A stretch of 64,000 nucleotides of DNA from Homarus americanus (taxonomy: Eukaryota; Arthropoda; Malacostraca; Decapoda; Nephropidae), in contig NW_024736071.1 of NCBI RefSeq assembly GCF_018991925.1, positions 9,815,231-9,879,230 on the forward strand, read 5' to 3'. A model generated the notes under the pieces. The model was not told the origin of the DNA, did no database searches, and saw only the letters and a program-made list of their open reading frames with translations. Below, one piece after another: positions 1-11,766 of this stretch. How positions within the stretch are numbered: the stretch's first letter is position 1; each line of letters opens with the position of its first letter. A program made the position numbers and the translations under genes.

Positions 1-1375
1 TATAACCCAATGAATTTCCCCAGGAACTAGCAAACCAGACCCTTACTTTAGTATGTAACTTAGAATTAAGATATATAATTATAAGGCATAAAGTCACAAT
101 AGATAGGAAAGTGTATATGTGAGAACCAGAATAATGTCAAAGTGAAAATTAAAGATTGGAAACTGTAGGCCTAGTTCAGTGTGAGACGCAGAGGCATCGC
201 CCTCAGTGACACCCGATAAAAGCCCCTCAGGCATTATTCTCAGTGACGCCCGACTTCTCACCTACACAGGTGTGCGCCCAGAGCGTAGGCCTAACAACCA
301 CCACTGCTCCACTGTGAGGAAATCACTGGGTATGGTGTGCACTTATGGCCATTATGCAACCTCCACTGTGAATCTGTGGATACCCTACATATCAATACCC
401 AGGCTAGAAGACAATGATTGTCTTATATGGAATGATTCGCGGTCGCTACTTAAGCGACCTAAGGATACCAGGTGTGGAACCAGTACTGGTATGATTACCT
501 GGGAAGTATCCCATTTACCTAGCAAGATTAGAGTGTGAGCGAGGTACCTCGTATGTGTACCTGAACAATACCGAAGAGTTCAATATTTGTAGGAGTGGAG
601 TGTACCTGAGATGTGGTGCTATAATATAACATGTGGTGCTATAATCTAACATGTGGTGCAGTCTGATGTGTTGGGTGTTATGGTAAGAAGGAATGACCAA
701 GGTAAGGAGGTCAATGGTTGTTCTGAAGAATGAAGATGATAATAGTAGTTATTTGATGAAGGTCGTGTACTGATGTGAAGTGTAATCATCATAATAGTAC
801 TGTAGTTATTTTGTATTGTGACTGGATGCAATATGTTTTGGTTAAGAAATAAATTCGTTAAGTCATGATTGATGTTTCACCCTTCCTCCCACTCTCGATT
901 TGGTCAATGAAAAACCCAACCCAATGCATGGCTTACTCTGCCAGCTACCTAAACAGGCTACATACTGTCCAGGGCATCTGGTGGCAGCAACCTTAAAATT
1001 ATGAGTAGATTTAAGTTATCCCCTTAGGATTAGTGACCCCAGAATGGGCAGTATAAATTAGTTAGTTTCCCGGTGAGACGTGTGTGTGTGGGAGCTCGTG
1101 TTTTACGTCAAAAAACAGGGTCTTTCCAGGAGTACCCAGTCTGATTTCTAGGAAATCTGATTCATGAGTGACTAGTGTGTGTCGTGACCAGTACAATATC
1201 TATCTGTGATCCCCCCCCCCCCAAGTAGATATATTTGTCAATTTACTGGTGAATCTGTGACTACCACGTGAGGTGTAGGCCAACCATGCTCCCTCGGTGC
1301 CACAGCTTGTAATCTGAGCCCTGTCCACCTCCACCATCCCACCCCAGCTGACCACACAACTTGATCGTCTCCCTA
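1..1375. other. Unassigned non-coding stretch
   Basis: I recognise no gene here. The short open frames show no domain and no conserved motif. Visible landmarks are a 20-bp unit repeated about 2.5 times near 611-660 (ATGTGGTGCTATAAT core), a run of 12 C at 1211-1222, and TGGTGGCAGC near 980, which resembles a retroelement primer-binding site but has no LTR that I can delimit. The right end may be the 5' untranslated part of the LINE that follows. Confidence 0.5.
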
Positions 1376-1399
1376 CTGCCAGCTACTCAGCCCTCACTA

Positions 1400-2110
1400 G
1401 CTCTGATATGTCCAAGTTGTCTGCTAGTATCAAACATTCAAATTTCACGAAACAGCTGACTGATGTGATAATGTAAGTCCAATGGACTCTCATACAGGCC
1501 ATCATACAACAAATGAATAAGGAGACCATCAGGAAGCTAGAAGAAGCTGACCGGCATCTCACTGACCAGCTAAGTGAGATTAAAATAAGCTTGGAATTCT
1601 CATAAGGGGAAATAAGTGACTTCCAAGCAAAGCTGAACGTTGAAGCTAATGAACCGAACACTCAGGACCCAAGTTCAACAGCTGAGTGAGGAGAATTCCA
1701 AGCTCAAAACGGAACTAAACGACAAGAGCAGACCGGGTGGATTACGTGGATGACATAGGACGGCGAAGCAACCTCAGGTTTGCCGGAGTCGCCAAAGATG
1801 CCCACGAGAACTGGGAGTCATTCCAGTGCAAAATTTCACGCCTGCTGAATGACCATTTTAAACTTCCTGAAGTAAAGTTTGACCGCCCCCGCGACATCAT
1901 AACAAAATTCTCACCCCCTCTGACTGTGACAAAGTGTTTTATCAACGCAGTAAGCTGAAAGACACCACTATCTTCGTCAACGAGGACCTCTGCCCAGGTA
2001 CGACTAAAGCCTGTCTACAGCAAATGGACCAGTGTAAAGAAGCCAGGAAACGAGGGAAACACGTGACATTCAGTCATAAAACCCTTGTTGTGAGGGATAG
2101 GGCAAGTGAA
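1400..2110 (+). pseudogene. LINE ORF1 remnant, coiled coil plus L1-ORF1-like domain
   Basis: This is the RNA-binding first protein of a non-LTR retrotransposon, broken into several frames. The first part is rich in Lys, Glu, Gln and Leu like a coiled coil (around 1,500-1,720). It is followed by VDYVDDIGRRSNLRFAGV and then RPRDIITKFSP, the pattern of the L1-type ORF1 RNA-binding domain. In the next frame DTTIFVNEDLCPGTTKA and KHVTFSHKTLVVRD complete that domain. At least one frameshift lies near 1,940 and stops lie near 1,468, 1,603 and 1,689. In intact elements this protein packages the element RNA as a chaperone. The remains of the RT of the same element follow on the same strand. The family assignment is by motif memory, and I am fairly sure of the LINE ORF1 nature. 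Confidence 0.7.
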
Positions 2111-2280
2111 CTCCCACCCACTCGCTGTACCAACCCCCCCCAAGCCCCTCGAGAACCCCCTCCCCACTGCGGGGGAACCAGCCACTGTCGCTATCACTTG
2201 AGGAGTTTCCCTCTCTGCCGGCCAACTCAAGTACTACACGTCTATCCTCTGTGGTAGAAACCAGCAACCCTTAAAACCAA

Positions 2281-3519
2281 GTGACAGGAGCATCTCCCAC
2301 TCAATCTGTACCGGTCATCTTAATTCTGTTGGTTGTAGCACTTGTGAATACGTTATCCCCCAATATTATAACTTTCTTAGATCTTCCTTTTTCACACCTC
2401 AGTGACCCTGAGTTTTTACTGTTCCTTAATCAGTATCAATGTTCCAACAATGATACTGTCAACCATATCATCCTCCTTTCAAAACTTGAACATTACAGTG
2501 TTCCGGGCCTGTCCTACAATTGGTTTATCTCATATCTGTCCAACAGGATGCAGTATGTCTGCTATAATAATCACCAATCTGACTCCTCGCCAATCTTGTG
2601 TGGCATCCCCCAAGGTTCCATTCTCGGTCCAGGACTGTTTTTGTTGTACATAAACGACATAGTCCACGTCAGCACACTCATAAAATACAACTTATTTGCA
2701 GACGATAGTAATTTCTATGCCAGCAACTCAGACCTCCATTCCTTGATGAGAACTATGAACACTGAATTGATTAAAGTCAGGACCAGGGTAATACGTAATA
2801 AACTGACCTTAAACCTTGATAAAACCCACTATACGATCTTTCACAGAAGGAAAAACTTACCCCAGACTTGGACCCCCTGTACCTTGGTAATACAGTCCTC
2901 AAACGCAAACAAAATACCGTACTAAATTCCCCGGAATTATTGTTGATGAGAAACTTAACTGGAGAAACAACATACAAGCCAGTCATAGTAAAGTCAATAA
3001 ACAGTGCGGTATCATGTATCACGCTCAACAGTCACTTACTCTTACAGCAATGAAAGAAATCTATCATGATATTGTTTGCCAAGACCTGATACACTGTTAC
3101 ACACTATGGGGGGCCTCTGGCTCTTCAAAAACACAATCCCTGGTTACTGCACAAAAGAGAGTTGTACGGACAATGACCTACTTGAAAAAACAGATCACAC
3201 AAACAAAAAAATTGCTAAATTGAAAATGTTAAAATTCGAAGATTTTATCACCTACCCGGTACTGCTGTGCCCTCTTTGTTTACAAATCTATCAATCAGTT
3301 GCTTGACAATAATTATTTCCAGTTCCGGAATAATCAGAGATACAACTTAAGGCACCCAGAGATACTAAGACCACCCCCATGCGCTCCTCTCAGTCCCAGA
3401 CCTCCATAAAATATCATGGTGTGAAGGTGTGGAACAACTTACCCCCACCCATCCGAGCAAAGACTACGCTTCCTTCCTTTAATTCATCTCTTAAAAAATA
3501 TATATTGTCTAAGTATTAA
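2281..3519 (+). pseudogene. CR1/L2-like LINE reverse transcriptase remnant
   Basis: This is the C-terminal half of a LINE ORF2 reverse transcriptase. Visible motifs are the thumb-side finger TVNHIILLSKLEHY, motif B CGIPQGSILGPGLFLLYIND (about 2,600-2,660) and the catalytic LFADDSNFY (about 2,695-2,720). NKLTLNLDKTHY follows, then fragments in other frames: LGNTVLKRK, VNKQCGIMYHAQQSLTLTAMKEIYH, and finally KVWNNLPPPIRAKTTLPSF ending in a TAA at 3517-3519. The endonuclease domain and RT motif A are missing: ORF1 runs almost directly into the middle of the RT, so there is an internal deletion. At least three frame changes after 2,890 break the gene. The clade could be CR1 or L2. Confidence 0.8.
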
Positions 3520-4083
3520 TATTTCTTGTAATACCTAGTGTACTATATATACAGTACCTGCTTTTATTGTACCATCAAAACTGTTTTATAAGAATTTATC
3601 ATGTAAATAGATAAAAAATTACCAATGCAATAAATATATTTGCCAACTAGACATAATCCTGACAGCTCTGTCCTCTTGTTCAACCTTAATACTGTACAAC
3701 CCATGTTGTACTGCTTCCCCATTATATTTATTTTTTTCATTTCCACTGTAATTTATGTATACAGGTACAGTATACAGTACTTCTAATAAAAAAAAAAATA
3801 ATAATAATAATAAAAAAATAAAATAAATAAATATTTAAGTGATAACTGTGGTAACATTCTGAGATGTTCTTATTACCACCATGCTATTGTACTACTGTAT
3901 TCCAAATGTTACTAAATGTTACATAATACTTCCTTGAGATAAATGTATAGTATATATCAGGTGCCTACAGGAGAGCTCAGGTTCTCAACTGGCTCAGCCA
4001 TGTTGATATTGTTATTATTATCCACTCTGTGTCTGTGTTTTTCTGGCTAAATAAACTGTTTCAATTCAATTCTAACATAATCC
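3520..4083. other. LINE 3' flank and AT-rich spacer
   Basis: The first 250 bases are probably the 3' untranslated region of the upstream LINE. They end in an A-rich tract and (AAT)n/(AAAT)n simple sequence at about 3,786-3,832, a common LINE 3' tail. The remaining bases up to the minisatellite show no gene. Confidence 0.4.
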
Positions 4084-5011
4084 CCAAGTACAAGAGGACA
4101 GTACTGTATCAACAAAAACCTCAAGTACAAGAGGACAGTACTGTATCAACAAACATCTTAAATACAGGAGAGCCTTGTATCAACAAACACCTTAGGTACA
4201 GGACGACAGCACTGTATCAACAAACACCAATGTACAGGAAGACAGCACTGTATCAACAAACACCTTAAGTACAGGACAGAACTGTATCAACAAACACCTA
4301 AGTACAGGAGGACAGTACTGTATCAACAAACACCAATGTACAGGAAGACAGCACTGTATCAACAAACACCTTAAGTACAGGACAGAACTGTATCAACAAA
4401 CACCTAAGTACAGGAGGACAGCACTGTATCAACAAACACCAATGTACAGGAAGACAGCACTGTATCAACAAACACCTTAAGTACAGGACAGAACTGTATC
4501 AACAAACACCAATGTACAGGAAGACAGCACTGTATCAACAAACACCTTAAGTACAGGACAGAACTGTATCAACAAACACCAATGTACAGGAAGACAGCAC
4601 TGTATCAACAAACACCTTAAGTACAGGACAGAACTGTATCAACAAACACCAATGTACAGGAAGACAGCACTGTATCAACAAACACCTTAAGTACAGGACA
4701 GAACTGTATCAACAAACACCTAAGTACAGGAGGACAGTACTGTATCAACAAACACCTAAGTACAGGAGGACAGTACTGTATCAACAAACACCTAAGTACA
4801 GGAGGACAGTACTGTATCAACAAACACCTAAGTACAGGAGGACAGTACTGTATCGACAAACATCTTAAGTACAGGGGGATAGCACTGTATCAACGAACAC
4901 CTTATGTACAGGAGGACAGCACTGTATCAACAAACACCTTAAGTACAGGACAGAACTGTATCAACAAACACCAATGTACAGGAAGACAGCACTGTATCAA
5001 CAAACACCTTA
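4084..5011. repeat. Minisatellite of 33-37 bp units with higher-order structure
   Basis: About 26 tandem units share the core CTGTATCAACAAACACC. Three unit types occur: a 37-bp type with GGAAGACAGCA, a 33-bp type with GGACAGAA, and a 36-bp type with GGAGGACAGT. Between about 4,511 and 4,720 a 37+33 pair repeats as an exact 70-bp higher-order unit. Between about 4,330 and 4,500 a 106-bp three-unit block is seen. Near 4,720-4,850 only the 36-bp type is repeated. Frames open through it are a by-product of the periodicity. Confidence 0.95.
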
Positions 5012-5908
5012 TCTTCAACTGTACTCTCACAACTTTTAGTTACCTCTCATTCAACATTAATTTTAAATATCCATACTATCTCAACATACAGTACATTCAT
5101 CTAAGTAATTTTCTATTAAATTTTTCACTTTATACAACCTAAATACTGTAGCTAAGTCCTCATTCCTTACCTTATCTTCTTAATTCTCATAAAAATTTAA
5201 TAATACAGGGGATCCTCCTCCATGTTGCCCTGTTTCTGGGTCTTGCTATTTTGAGGTTGATGAACTGGAGATGGCATCTATTTAGCTTCACTACGTTTTA
5301 CTTTTACAATGTTGGCTGCCATTTGGTAGTGCCTATCAACTTTATGTTAAGGAATGTGTGACCAAATGGAGAACCCAAGCAATGCTCCCACCAAAACACA
5401 AGCTTTTGTACTTTCATGCATAAAGACGAATTTATACCTCAACATCATGCCTTCAAAATGTGTATTGAGTCAATGCAATACCTAGCACCACAAAAACAAG
5501 AAAAACAATCAGTTTGACTACAAAATTAGAAATCTTGAGGTACGTAGTCTGATTCTAATGAAAAATTTTTCCCTATGTCCACTTTTTGATGTATAGTTTA
5601 AAGCAGCACTTTCCAAGAGAACTGTACATCAACAATTATAGGTGGAGATCTTCTGTACCACACTGACTTCCTTAGTATAGTATACGGCCATTTCCCAAAA
5701 TGAAGTAACCACAACCTTCTGTAATTATGTGAGAAATCTTATCTTTGTAATGTTATTCTCCACCAAAATCTACTACTACTGTATAATGATTAAGATAAAT
5801 AACTCTTATCTTCTGAAATAACTACATGTAAATTATTCATAGATAGGACCTAACTGTAACACATAGAAATAAAGCACAACAAAAAATAATAATCAGGAGG
5901 CAACATAC
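5012..5908. other. TSC2: AT-rich sequence, probably TSC2 intron
   Basis: No coding exon was recognised on either strand. The stretch lies immediately downstream, in the minus-strand sense, of the second TSC2 coding exon. It begins at that exon's donor site (minus-strand GTATGT read down from 5,908), so it is likely the next intron of that gene. Confidence 0.45.
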
Positions 5909-6096
5909 ATGGGCTTAATATCTTCAAGTTGATAATTATCTGATATGTAGTTAAAGAAGACATGTCGCATTGGTCCTAAACGATCGTGGCCAGCTGTGAG
6001 CGTGATGAACATCTGTAAAGTGGTGTGGCGGATCTCTGCTTGACAAGCCTGGGACAGCAAGTCCTGAACTAAGAACCACAGCTTCTCTATCCCATT
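5909..6096 (-). CDS. TSC2: Tuberin (TSC2), second coding exon
   Basis: Tuberin is the GAP-bearing subunit of the TSC1/TSC2 complex, which restrains the GTPase Rheb and so TORC1 on lysosomes. This exon codes residues 70-131 of the predicted protein, part of the N-terminal alpha-helical repeat region. NGIEKLWFLVQDLL matches human HAVEALWKAVADLL. EIRHTTLQ matches EARHAVLA, and DRLGPMRHVFFNYI matches ERLGVLRALFFKVI. The minus-strand acceptor reads CACACAG just before AAT at 6096, and the donor GTATGT begins at 5908, leaving two bases of a split codon. It joins the exon at 14,691-14,911 in phase 0. The rest of the gene should lie toward and beyond position 1 but was not recognised. The Rheb-GAP domain is not in the window. 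Confidence 0.9.
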
Positions 6097-6426
6097 CTGT
6101 GTGGTGAAGAATAAAGCAATTTTAAAATGCGTACATACTTTTTTATTCTTCATAGCAACTACAGATACTGGGAAAAAAAAATAAAAAGTTACGAATTGTT
6201 GAATGTCTTAGGATTTAGAGAAAATATGACATGATTATTATCAAAATAACACGGGGCAAATACTGTAATTAATTTACCAGACCGCTGAAAATTTTAATAA
6301 ATCTGTTAAAATGGAATTTTGTACATCCTTGCAACACATTTTTCTTCTAAATACTGCATATACTTATTTTAATTTGTAAAAGTTGTCAATAAACATCAAA
6401 ATATAGAGAACTGATATTAAAATTTC

Positions 6427-6775
6427 TGTACAGGTGTACCTCGAAAACCAACATTCCGTTGACCACCGATTCGCATAACAAACGATACATATAGGAGAAA
6501 CACCCAGCAAGTTTTGTTGATGCCATGGAGATCCAACGATTGGGAGAGGAGAGACAGAGCCGTTATGAATTTGGTGAGCGGTGGTGTGCAAATTCTTGCC
6601 ACCAGAGGGCTCCGCGCACTGCTTTGACTAATTCCCGCCACCTTTGCTCGTTTACACTTACTGTGTGTCTGACTTCGTGTTTTTTCGTTATTTCCGACTT
6701 AGTGTGTTACTCAATCATGCCTAAACGCCCCAGTGATAGTTCCTCTTGTGCTGAGCAACTTGATGTGATGTGATG
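6427..6775 (+). mobile_element. Tigger/pogo-like DNA transposon remnant
   Basis: The left side begins CAGGTGTACCTCGAAAACC, which resembles pogo/Tigger terminal repeats, and is preceded by TA. Near the right side an ATG at 6,718 opens MPKRPSDSSSCAEQ, the style of a Tigger transposase N-terminus. The matching right terminal repeat was not found, so this is a decayed or truncated copy, and the assignment is tentative. Confidence 0.4.
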
Positions 6776-6800
6776 TTATAAGGCATAATGAGGCATAATA

Positions 6801-7374
6801 CAGTATTTTCTCGATTTAATGAACTAATTCGAGTCACCCCTTTACGTTAAATTGAAATTTCTGTTAAATCAAATTTCCATATTTTTTACTCAATTTAGCA
6901 AACAAGTTTGCTAAATCGAGCGTGATTCCATTAAATTCCACGCCAAATGCGTCACTTGGTGCGTGGGGTTTGTTTACAACCAATCAGTCTGTGTCCTGCC
7001 GCCACCACGTGTGTTGTTCACTGCTACCTCTAGGTCTACATCTCGGTCAACTAACTACTGTACTGTGCTTAGACATCATGCTGAAAGTCTCTCAGAAGTC
7101 TCAGAGAGGAAGTGATGTGGGGGAGAATGTCAAAAGAGTGCAGCTATGAATTGAGAAAAAGTTTGGAAATAAAGAGAAAAAAATTAAAATGAACACCAAA
7201 CCCCATAGTTTAAGGTAAGCCATGAATAATGTTTCTATGTACATATCATGTGTCTGAGGTGTCTCTGTAGGTGTGAGCGTTTTAACTGCATTAATCTCGA
7301 TTTAGCGAACTAGTTCACTAAATCGAGTGAAAAATAATGTAAAAAATTCCTTCCTTCAAATAGAGAGTATACTG
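6801..7374. mobile_element. TA-flanked Tigger-like element, 574 bp
   Basis: The left end CAGTATTTTCTCGATTTAAT and the reverse complement of the right end (CAGTATACTCTCTATTTGAA) agree at about 15 of 20 positions, and TA sits directly outside both ends. Inner palindromic blocks such as TTTAGCAAACAAGTTTGCTAAATCGAG-type and its counterpart near 7,300 support an inverted-repeat element. A short frame from 7,078 (MLKVSQKSQRGSD) may be the remains of a transposase N-terminus. It lies in the TSC2 intron. Confidence 0.6.
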
Positions 7375-8849
7375 TAAGAGTGGTGATGGACCAGCAAACA
7401 GTGGTTGAGACTTGAACTTGTCACCCTAAACCATCTCTACCATCCTCAAAAAAAAGTAAATAAGTATCAATTTATACTTTGCATTACTAATTTAAGACTT
7501 ATTATGCTTACTTTATGTGTCAGCTTTATTTTTTCTTGCTTGACAGTGTGCAATACTATCATGGTCATAATTGCATGGCTACTAATTTCAACACTTAATT
7601 ATTCATATTATGCTCCACTGTCCACAAAACCTGTGTGTGAAACTAAGAAATTACTCCAAGGAAGAGACTTGCTTTCCTTAGCGAGAGGGACCATCCGTTT
7701 TCTCTTAAAAGTCCTTAAGTCACTTCTGTAATGTAAATTTTAAGTAATGAGATAACCTGTATGAGTAAGCCATAAGTCAGATATACCTACAGTGTGCTAA
7801 AGCATTCAAGATGTATTGAGTGTATGTTGTAAGCATCATATATCTTTGTGTGAAGTATAAATAATGTTAAGACTACAGTATATGTTTTGAAGGTCCAGCC
7901 AACATCTGGAATCAATTTAGGTTTCGTGTGAAGCTATGAGATGACCGTTCAAAACTGAAGTTGGATTTCCTTTATTTGCAGTCCTCAGAGAATCAGATAG
8001 AATATTGAAATTATTGTCAGTTTTTTATTTAAGATTCTCATTAATCTTGCGAGCAAACTTGCTAGAAAACTTTGAAATGTAACTTATACATGTGGACAAA
8101 ACGGATGTAGTGGTTAGAAGCTCCGCCCAGAATGTATTGCCATTTTAAGCATTTGACATCAAATAATTCTTGCATTGCAAAGCTTGAACACTGATTAGAT
8201 TATAAAAGTTAATAAATCTTAGAAAATTAATATAAGCTCATTGCCTGATTTTTATAAGCCAATGTGTACAGTAAATGAGACAGATAAATATGTCTGTGAA
8301 ATTCCCGACTAAGTATCTCAGGATGCATAAAAAGGAAGCGCTGAGTTTGAATCGAAGACATTCCCCTCGTCATCCAGGTATGTTGTTATGTGTCTCACAT
8401 CATATTCAGTGAATTTGACTTAGTTAAATTGTGTTGAATCTGTCAGTGTTCTTGTTAATGTAATTGAAGTTTTGTGTGTTAACGAAATGCTGTGCATGTG
8501 TCATCTGTTTCCCTACACAAGACGTATTTTGATTCCATTTCGTTCACTCTGAATGCATTCTCCTCATCATCCAGTTACTGTGTGGGTTGCTGGAGCTGCC
8601 GGGAGGCGGTGGCCAGTAGCCAAGAGGATGTTTGACAAAGGCTGTCTTTAATTCGTCACGAGAAGAATCTTGAGTTGATGGCGCAGACAACAATCGTCGG
8701 CCTTCTGGTATAGTCGTGTCCGGGAGGCATGGCTCAAACCCAAGACGAGACAGAATCTAGCTGCAGTGTCACGGAGTGTTCAGTGTACACGCTTGACTTG
8801 TTTTGTATACAAAACACATGGCGTTCTTGGCAGTGGTAACATCTTGTAT

Positions 8850-10140
8850 GTACAAGAAAGCCTCCGATAACGACAGTTCTACTAACGACGATTCATATTT
8901 AAGACCCTGGTTAATTTAGGACCCAATTCAATTTACACCGTTATTTTCTTCATATTTACGATGAAAATAGAATAAAAAAAAATAAGTAAAATTACATTTT
9001 CATATAAGTAATAACAATCCTAATATGTATTATAAAAAACAACACGCCTTGCGTACGGAGGCTGCCGGGCTTGCGAGTGGTGACGCCAGCCAGCTAGCAT
9101 CACTAGTATATAGTCAGTTGCATCTTGGAGGCCTTTTGTTTTCATGCATCTGTACAGGAAGGAGAAAAACATTCTCAGGTTTCTTACGGCATTTTTGCGT
9201 CCCTGTTCATCATGAGCAAAAGAGCAAGTGATGGGAGTGCTGGTTCAAAAGCTAAAAGAAAGTTGATAAGTTTAGCCGAGAGGTCTGTGGATATTATATG
9301 GAGCAAGCAATAAACATATTATATAAAGTGGATCCATTAACAGAACAAAGCATTAAAATTAACAGGGATATGGAAAATGCATATGACCTCTACATAAAGT
9401 ACCCTGCACAATGAGAAAAGAAAGCGGCTGTGAAAGGTTCTTTCGACAGCTTTATTAATCAGAGGCCTAAACCACCAACTTCAGCTACACCATCAAATTC
9501 AGCATCATAAACAGCTTCAGCAACAACTTCAGGTTCAGTAACAGTTTCAGCAACAGCTATGACATCTTTATGGAAAGCTTCAGCTGAGTTGAACCTACAG
9601 CTTCAGTCAGAGTTGAACCTACAGCTTCAGTCAGTTGAACCTACAGCTTCAGCCAGTTAAACCTACAGCTTCAGCCAGTTAAACCTACAGTTTCAGCCAG
9701 AGTTTGAACCTGATTACCTCGTCATTTTAGTAAAAGCTCGCACAATATTCATTGGCTGTTTTAGACTTTACCACCATTGGTGAGTAGAACTTGCATTTTA
9801 CATTAGTAAGTATTATTTAAAACATATATGAAGAGTAATAAGTGCTGCTTTCATATTCTTATGTAGAGAAATGACGATGTCTACACATGTACGCACTGAC
9901 ATACGATGCGTTCCCAATCCATTTCGTTTTTTCTTTCCCATTAATGGTTAGCTACTTCTATTGTTCCATTTATTAAAATTATATAAAATTACTTAAAACA
10001 TACATACCGGGTAGTCATTTTTTTAACTTAATTTTACTACAACTACAACCAGGGTCTTATTTTCTTCAGTTTCTTATGTAGAACCATCGTCACAGGTGTA
10101 AACACTCATGAAAACAATGCTGTCTCATCTCCTCTTGTTT
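8850..10140 (+). mobile_element. Degenerate Tigger-like DNA transposon
   Basis: An ATG at 9,212 opens MSKRASDGSAGSKAKRKLIS followed by LAERSVDIIWSKQ, resembling the start of Tigger-type transposases, then a stop. In a neighbouring frame AAVKGSFDSFINQRPKPP follows, similar to the linker after the DNA-binding region of such proteins. The catalytic DDE domain is absent. The ends are unclear: GACCCTGGTT occurs near 8,911 and, inverted, near 10,060, which may mark the inner terminal repeats. Confidence 0.4.
9577..9712. repeat. Short minisatellite in a transposon linker
   Basis: The phrase TTGAACCTACAGCTTCAG recurs about five times with 21-27 bp spacing, with decay to TTAAACCTACAG toward the right. 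It lies just after the Tigger-like N-terminal fragment. Confidence 0.75.
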
Positions 10141-10510
10141 GTTTTAATATTCTATGTATTATTAATGAATTGCATAGTTCATTTCGCACATATAAACATT
10201 AATTCAATCATATACATATTCAGTAGTAAACAACAATGAATCTTTTGTACATATTCTTAATAAGATAAATGACGCGGTTTCCTCGAGGGCGCAAGTATAC
10301 ATTGTCGTTCCACTATCACTCTCTTTTTTTCTTTAACATCAGTGGTTACCTTAACTGTACATTAAATAACATTAATTAAAACTAAATATTTTTTTTACAT
10401 TAATTTTACTACAGCAACAACCAGGGTCTATTTTCTTCAGTTTCAGATGGATAACTGACATTATGGGTGTAAACACTGACAACAACAATGGCATTCCATC
10501 TCCTTTTGTG
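10029..10510. repeat. Diverged direct duplication, about 372 bp apart
   Basis: The block starting ATTTTACTAC near 10,031 (CAACCAGGGTCT then TTTTCTTCAGTTTC and GGTGTAAACACT) recurs from about 10,403 with the same order of motifs. This is a local duplication of the presumed transposon right end. Confidence 0.55.
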
Positions 10511-10894
10511 ACCTTATTATTATTGATTTATGTTGTATAAGGTGCATTCACACACATTATTTAAAGAATATAGTTTTCAATTTTCATGAATTGTATTTTT
10601 TGGGGGAAAAAAAGGGTAAAAAGTCACACAAAACTTGTGAAAAGGTCACAATACGGAATGCATCTCATTGTTATTGCTTTATTTTAATGGTAATTAATGA
10701 TTCACGGTACAATGATTCACCTTACACTGCAATATTAGAACACACATTACCGTCGTTATCCAAGGCTTTACTGTATCTATAATTGTTGTCTCAGGAATCT
10801 GATTTCCACCTGGTAAATGAATACTGATGTATCCTGTGACTTGAGGAGTGTAACAAGGCATGAAATTGTTAAGATACGAGAGGTAAGGTTGTAT

Positions 10895-11194
10895 GCTTGA
10901 CTCATGGAGTCACGATAACTGTGGGTGCCCGAGTAATATGTATCCCCCAAGTGTTGAGAGTAGTAAAAATTACTCTTCATGAACAATCTTGTGACGGGTG
11001 TTTGAGAAGTGCCATGAAGTGTTAATATAAGTACAGTGTATTAATATACTGTAATTGAAGCATGCACAATCAGTCCTTGTTGTTGTATCACTGACTCATG
11101 GAGTCATGATAGCTGTGTGCCAGAGTGTGGAGAGTAATAATAATTACTGTACACAAACAATCTTGTGATAGAGTATTTGAGAAGTCCTAAGAAG
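10895..11194. repeat. Diverged direct duplication of about 100 bp units
   Basis: GACTCATGGAGTCA, AGAGTA, AAATTACT and CAATCTTGTGA followed by TTTGAGAAGT occur in the same order at about 10,898-11,020 and 11,094-11,190. The truncated LINE begins right after the second unit. Confidence 0.55.
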
Positions 11195-11766
11195 CCATAT
11201 GCGGCTTTTGCGGCATTCGCCCATGGAGTCAAGCATCGCTCGAACTACCTGATGAGCACTATCCCTGATATCGGACCCCTCCTCCACCCTCTGGAAGAAG
11301 CTATCAGTGTAAATTTCATTCCCAAATTAGTGAAACACCCTCACTTAACCCCAGCAGAAAGATCACTTCTTGCACTACCACTGAGGCAAGGAGGAATGGG
11401 ATTGACCAATCCAGAGGAGATTGCTGCCACCGAACATCTAAACTCAGTTAAGCTCAAGGCAGCTCTCACAGATCACATAATAGCTCAGAACGCAACAGGG
11501 GAGGTGGATACCAGTGAAGTAAACAAGATTCGAAGGTCCATTATGACAGAACGACAGCACAGCCAAAGTGATAAGTTGCAGCAACTGTTGCTGCAAGTAC
11601 CAAAGAATTTGAAGAAAAAAAAAGTAGCTATAGCGCAAGAGGTGGGCGCCTCGAACTGGTTAACTACGTTAATAATAAGGGCAAATGGTTTTAGTCTTAA
11701 TAAACAAGAATTTACAAATGCCAATGCTCTAAGGTACGGTAGGCCAGTAGGAGGTTTGCCCTCCCA
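11195..11766 (+). pseudogene. RLE-type LINE copy 1, first part (RT thumb to endonuclease)
   Basis: This is a 5'-truncated copy of the same family as the element at 37.8-41.0 kb. It starts inside the reverse transcriptase C-terminal region, at AAFAAFAHGVKHRSNYLM, and continues with LTPAERSLLALPLRQGGMGL. By eye the two copies are about 87% alike over 186 bases. The reading frame is open from 11,165 to the LTR insertion, except for an A-rich tract near 11,618 where one extra codon-length is present. The copy lies antisense to TSC2 in its intron. It is interrupted exactly before the cysteine codon of the zinc knuckle by a solo LTR. Confidence 0.85.

Noticed and set aside
206..538. 110-codon frame near the window start
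   Set aside because: No domain, no coiled coil or membrane pattern, and no second copy to compare.
4084..5011. Possible CRISPR-like array of regular repeats
   Set aside because: Units are contiguous with no unique spacers, and the context is eukaryotic. It is a minisatellite.
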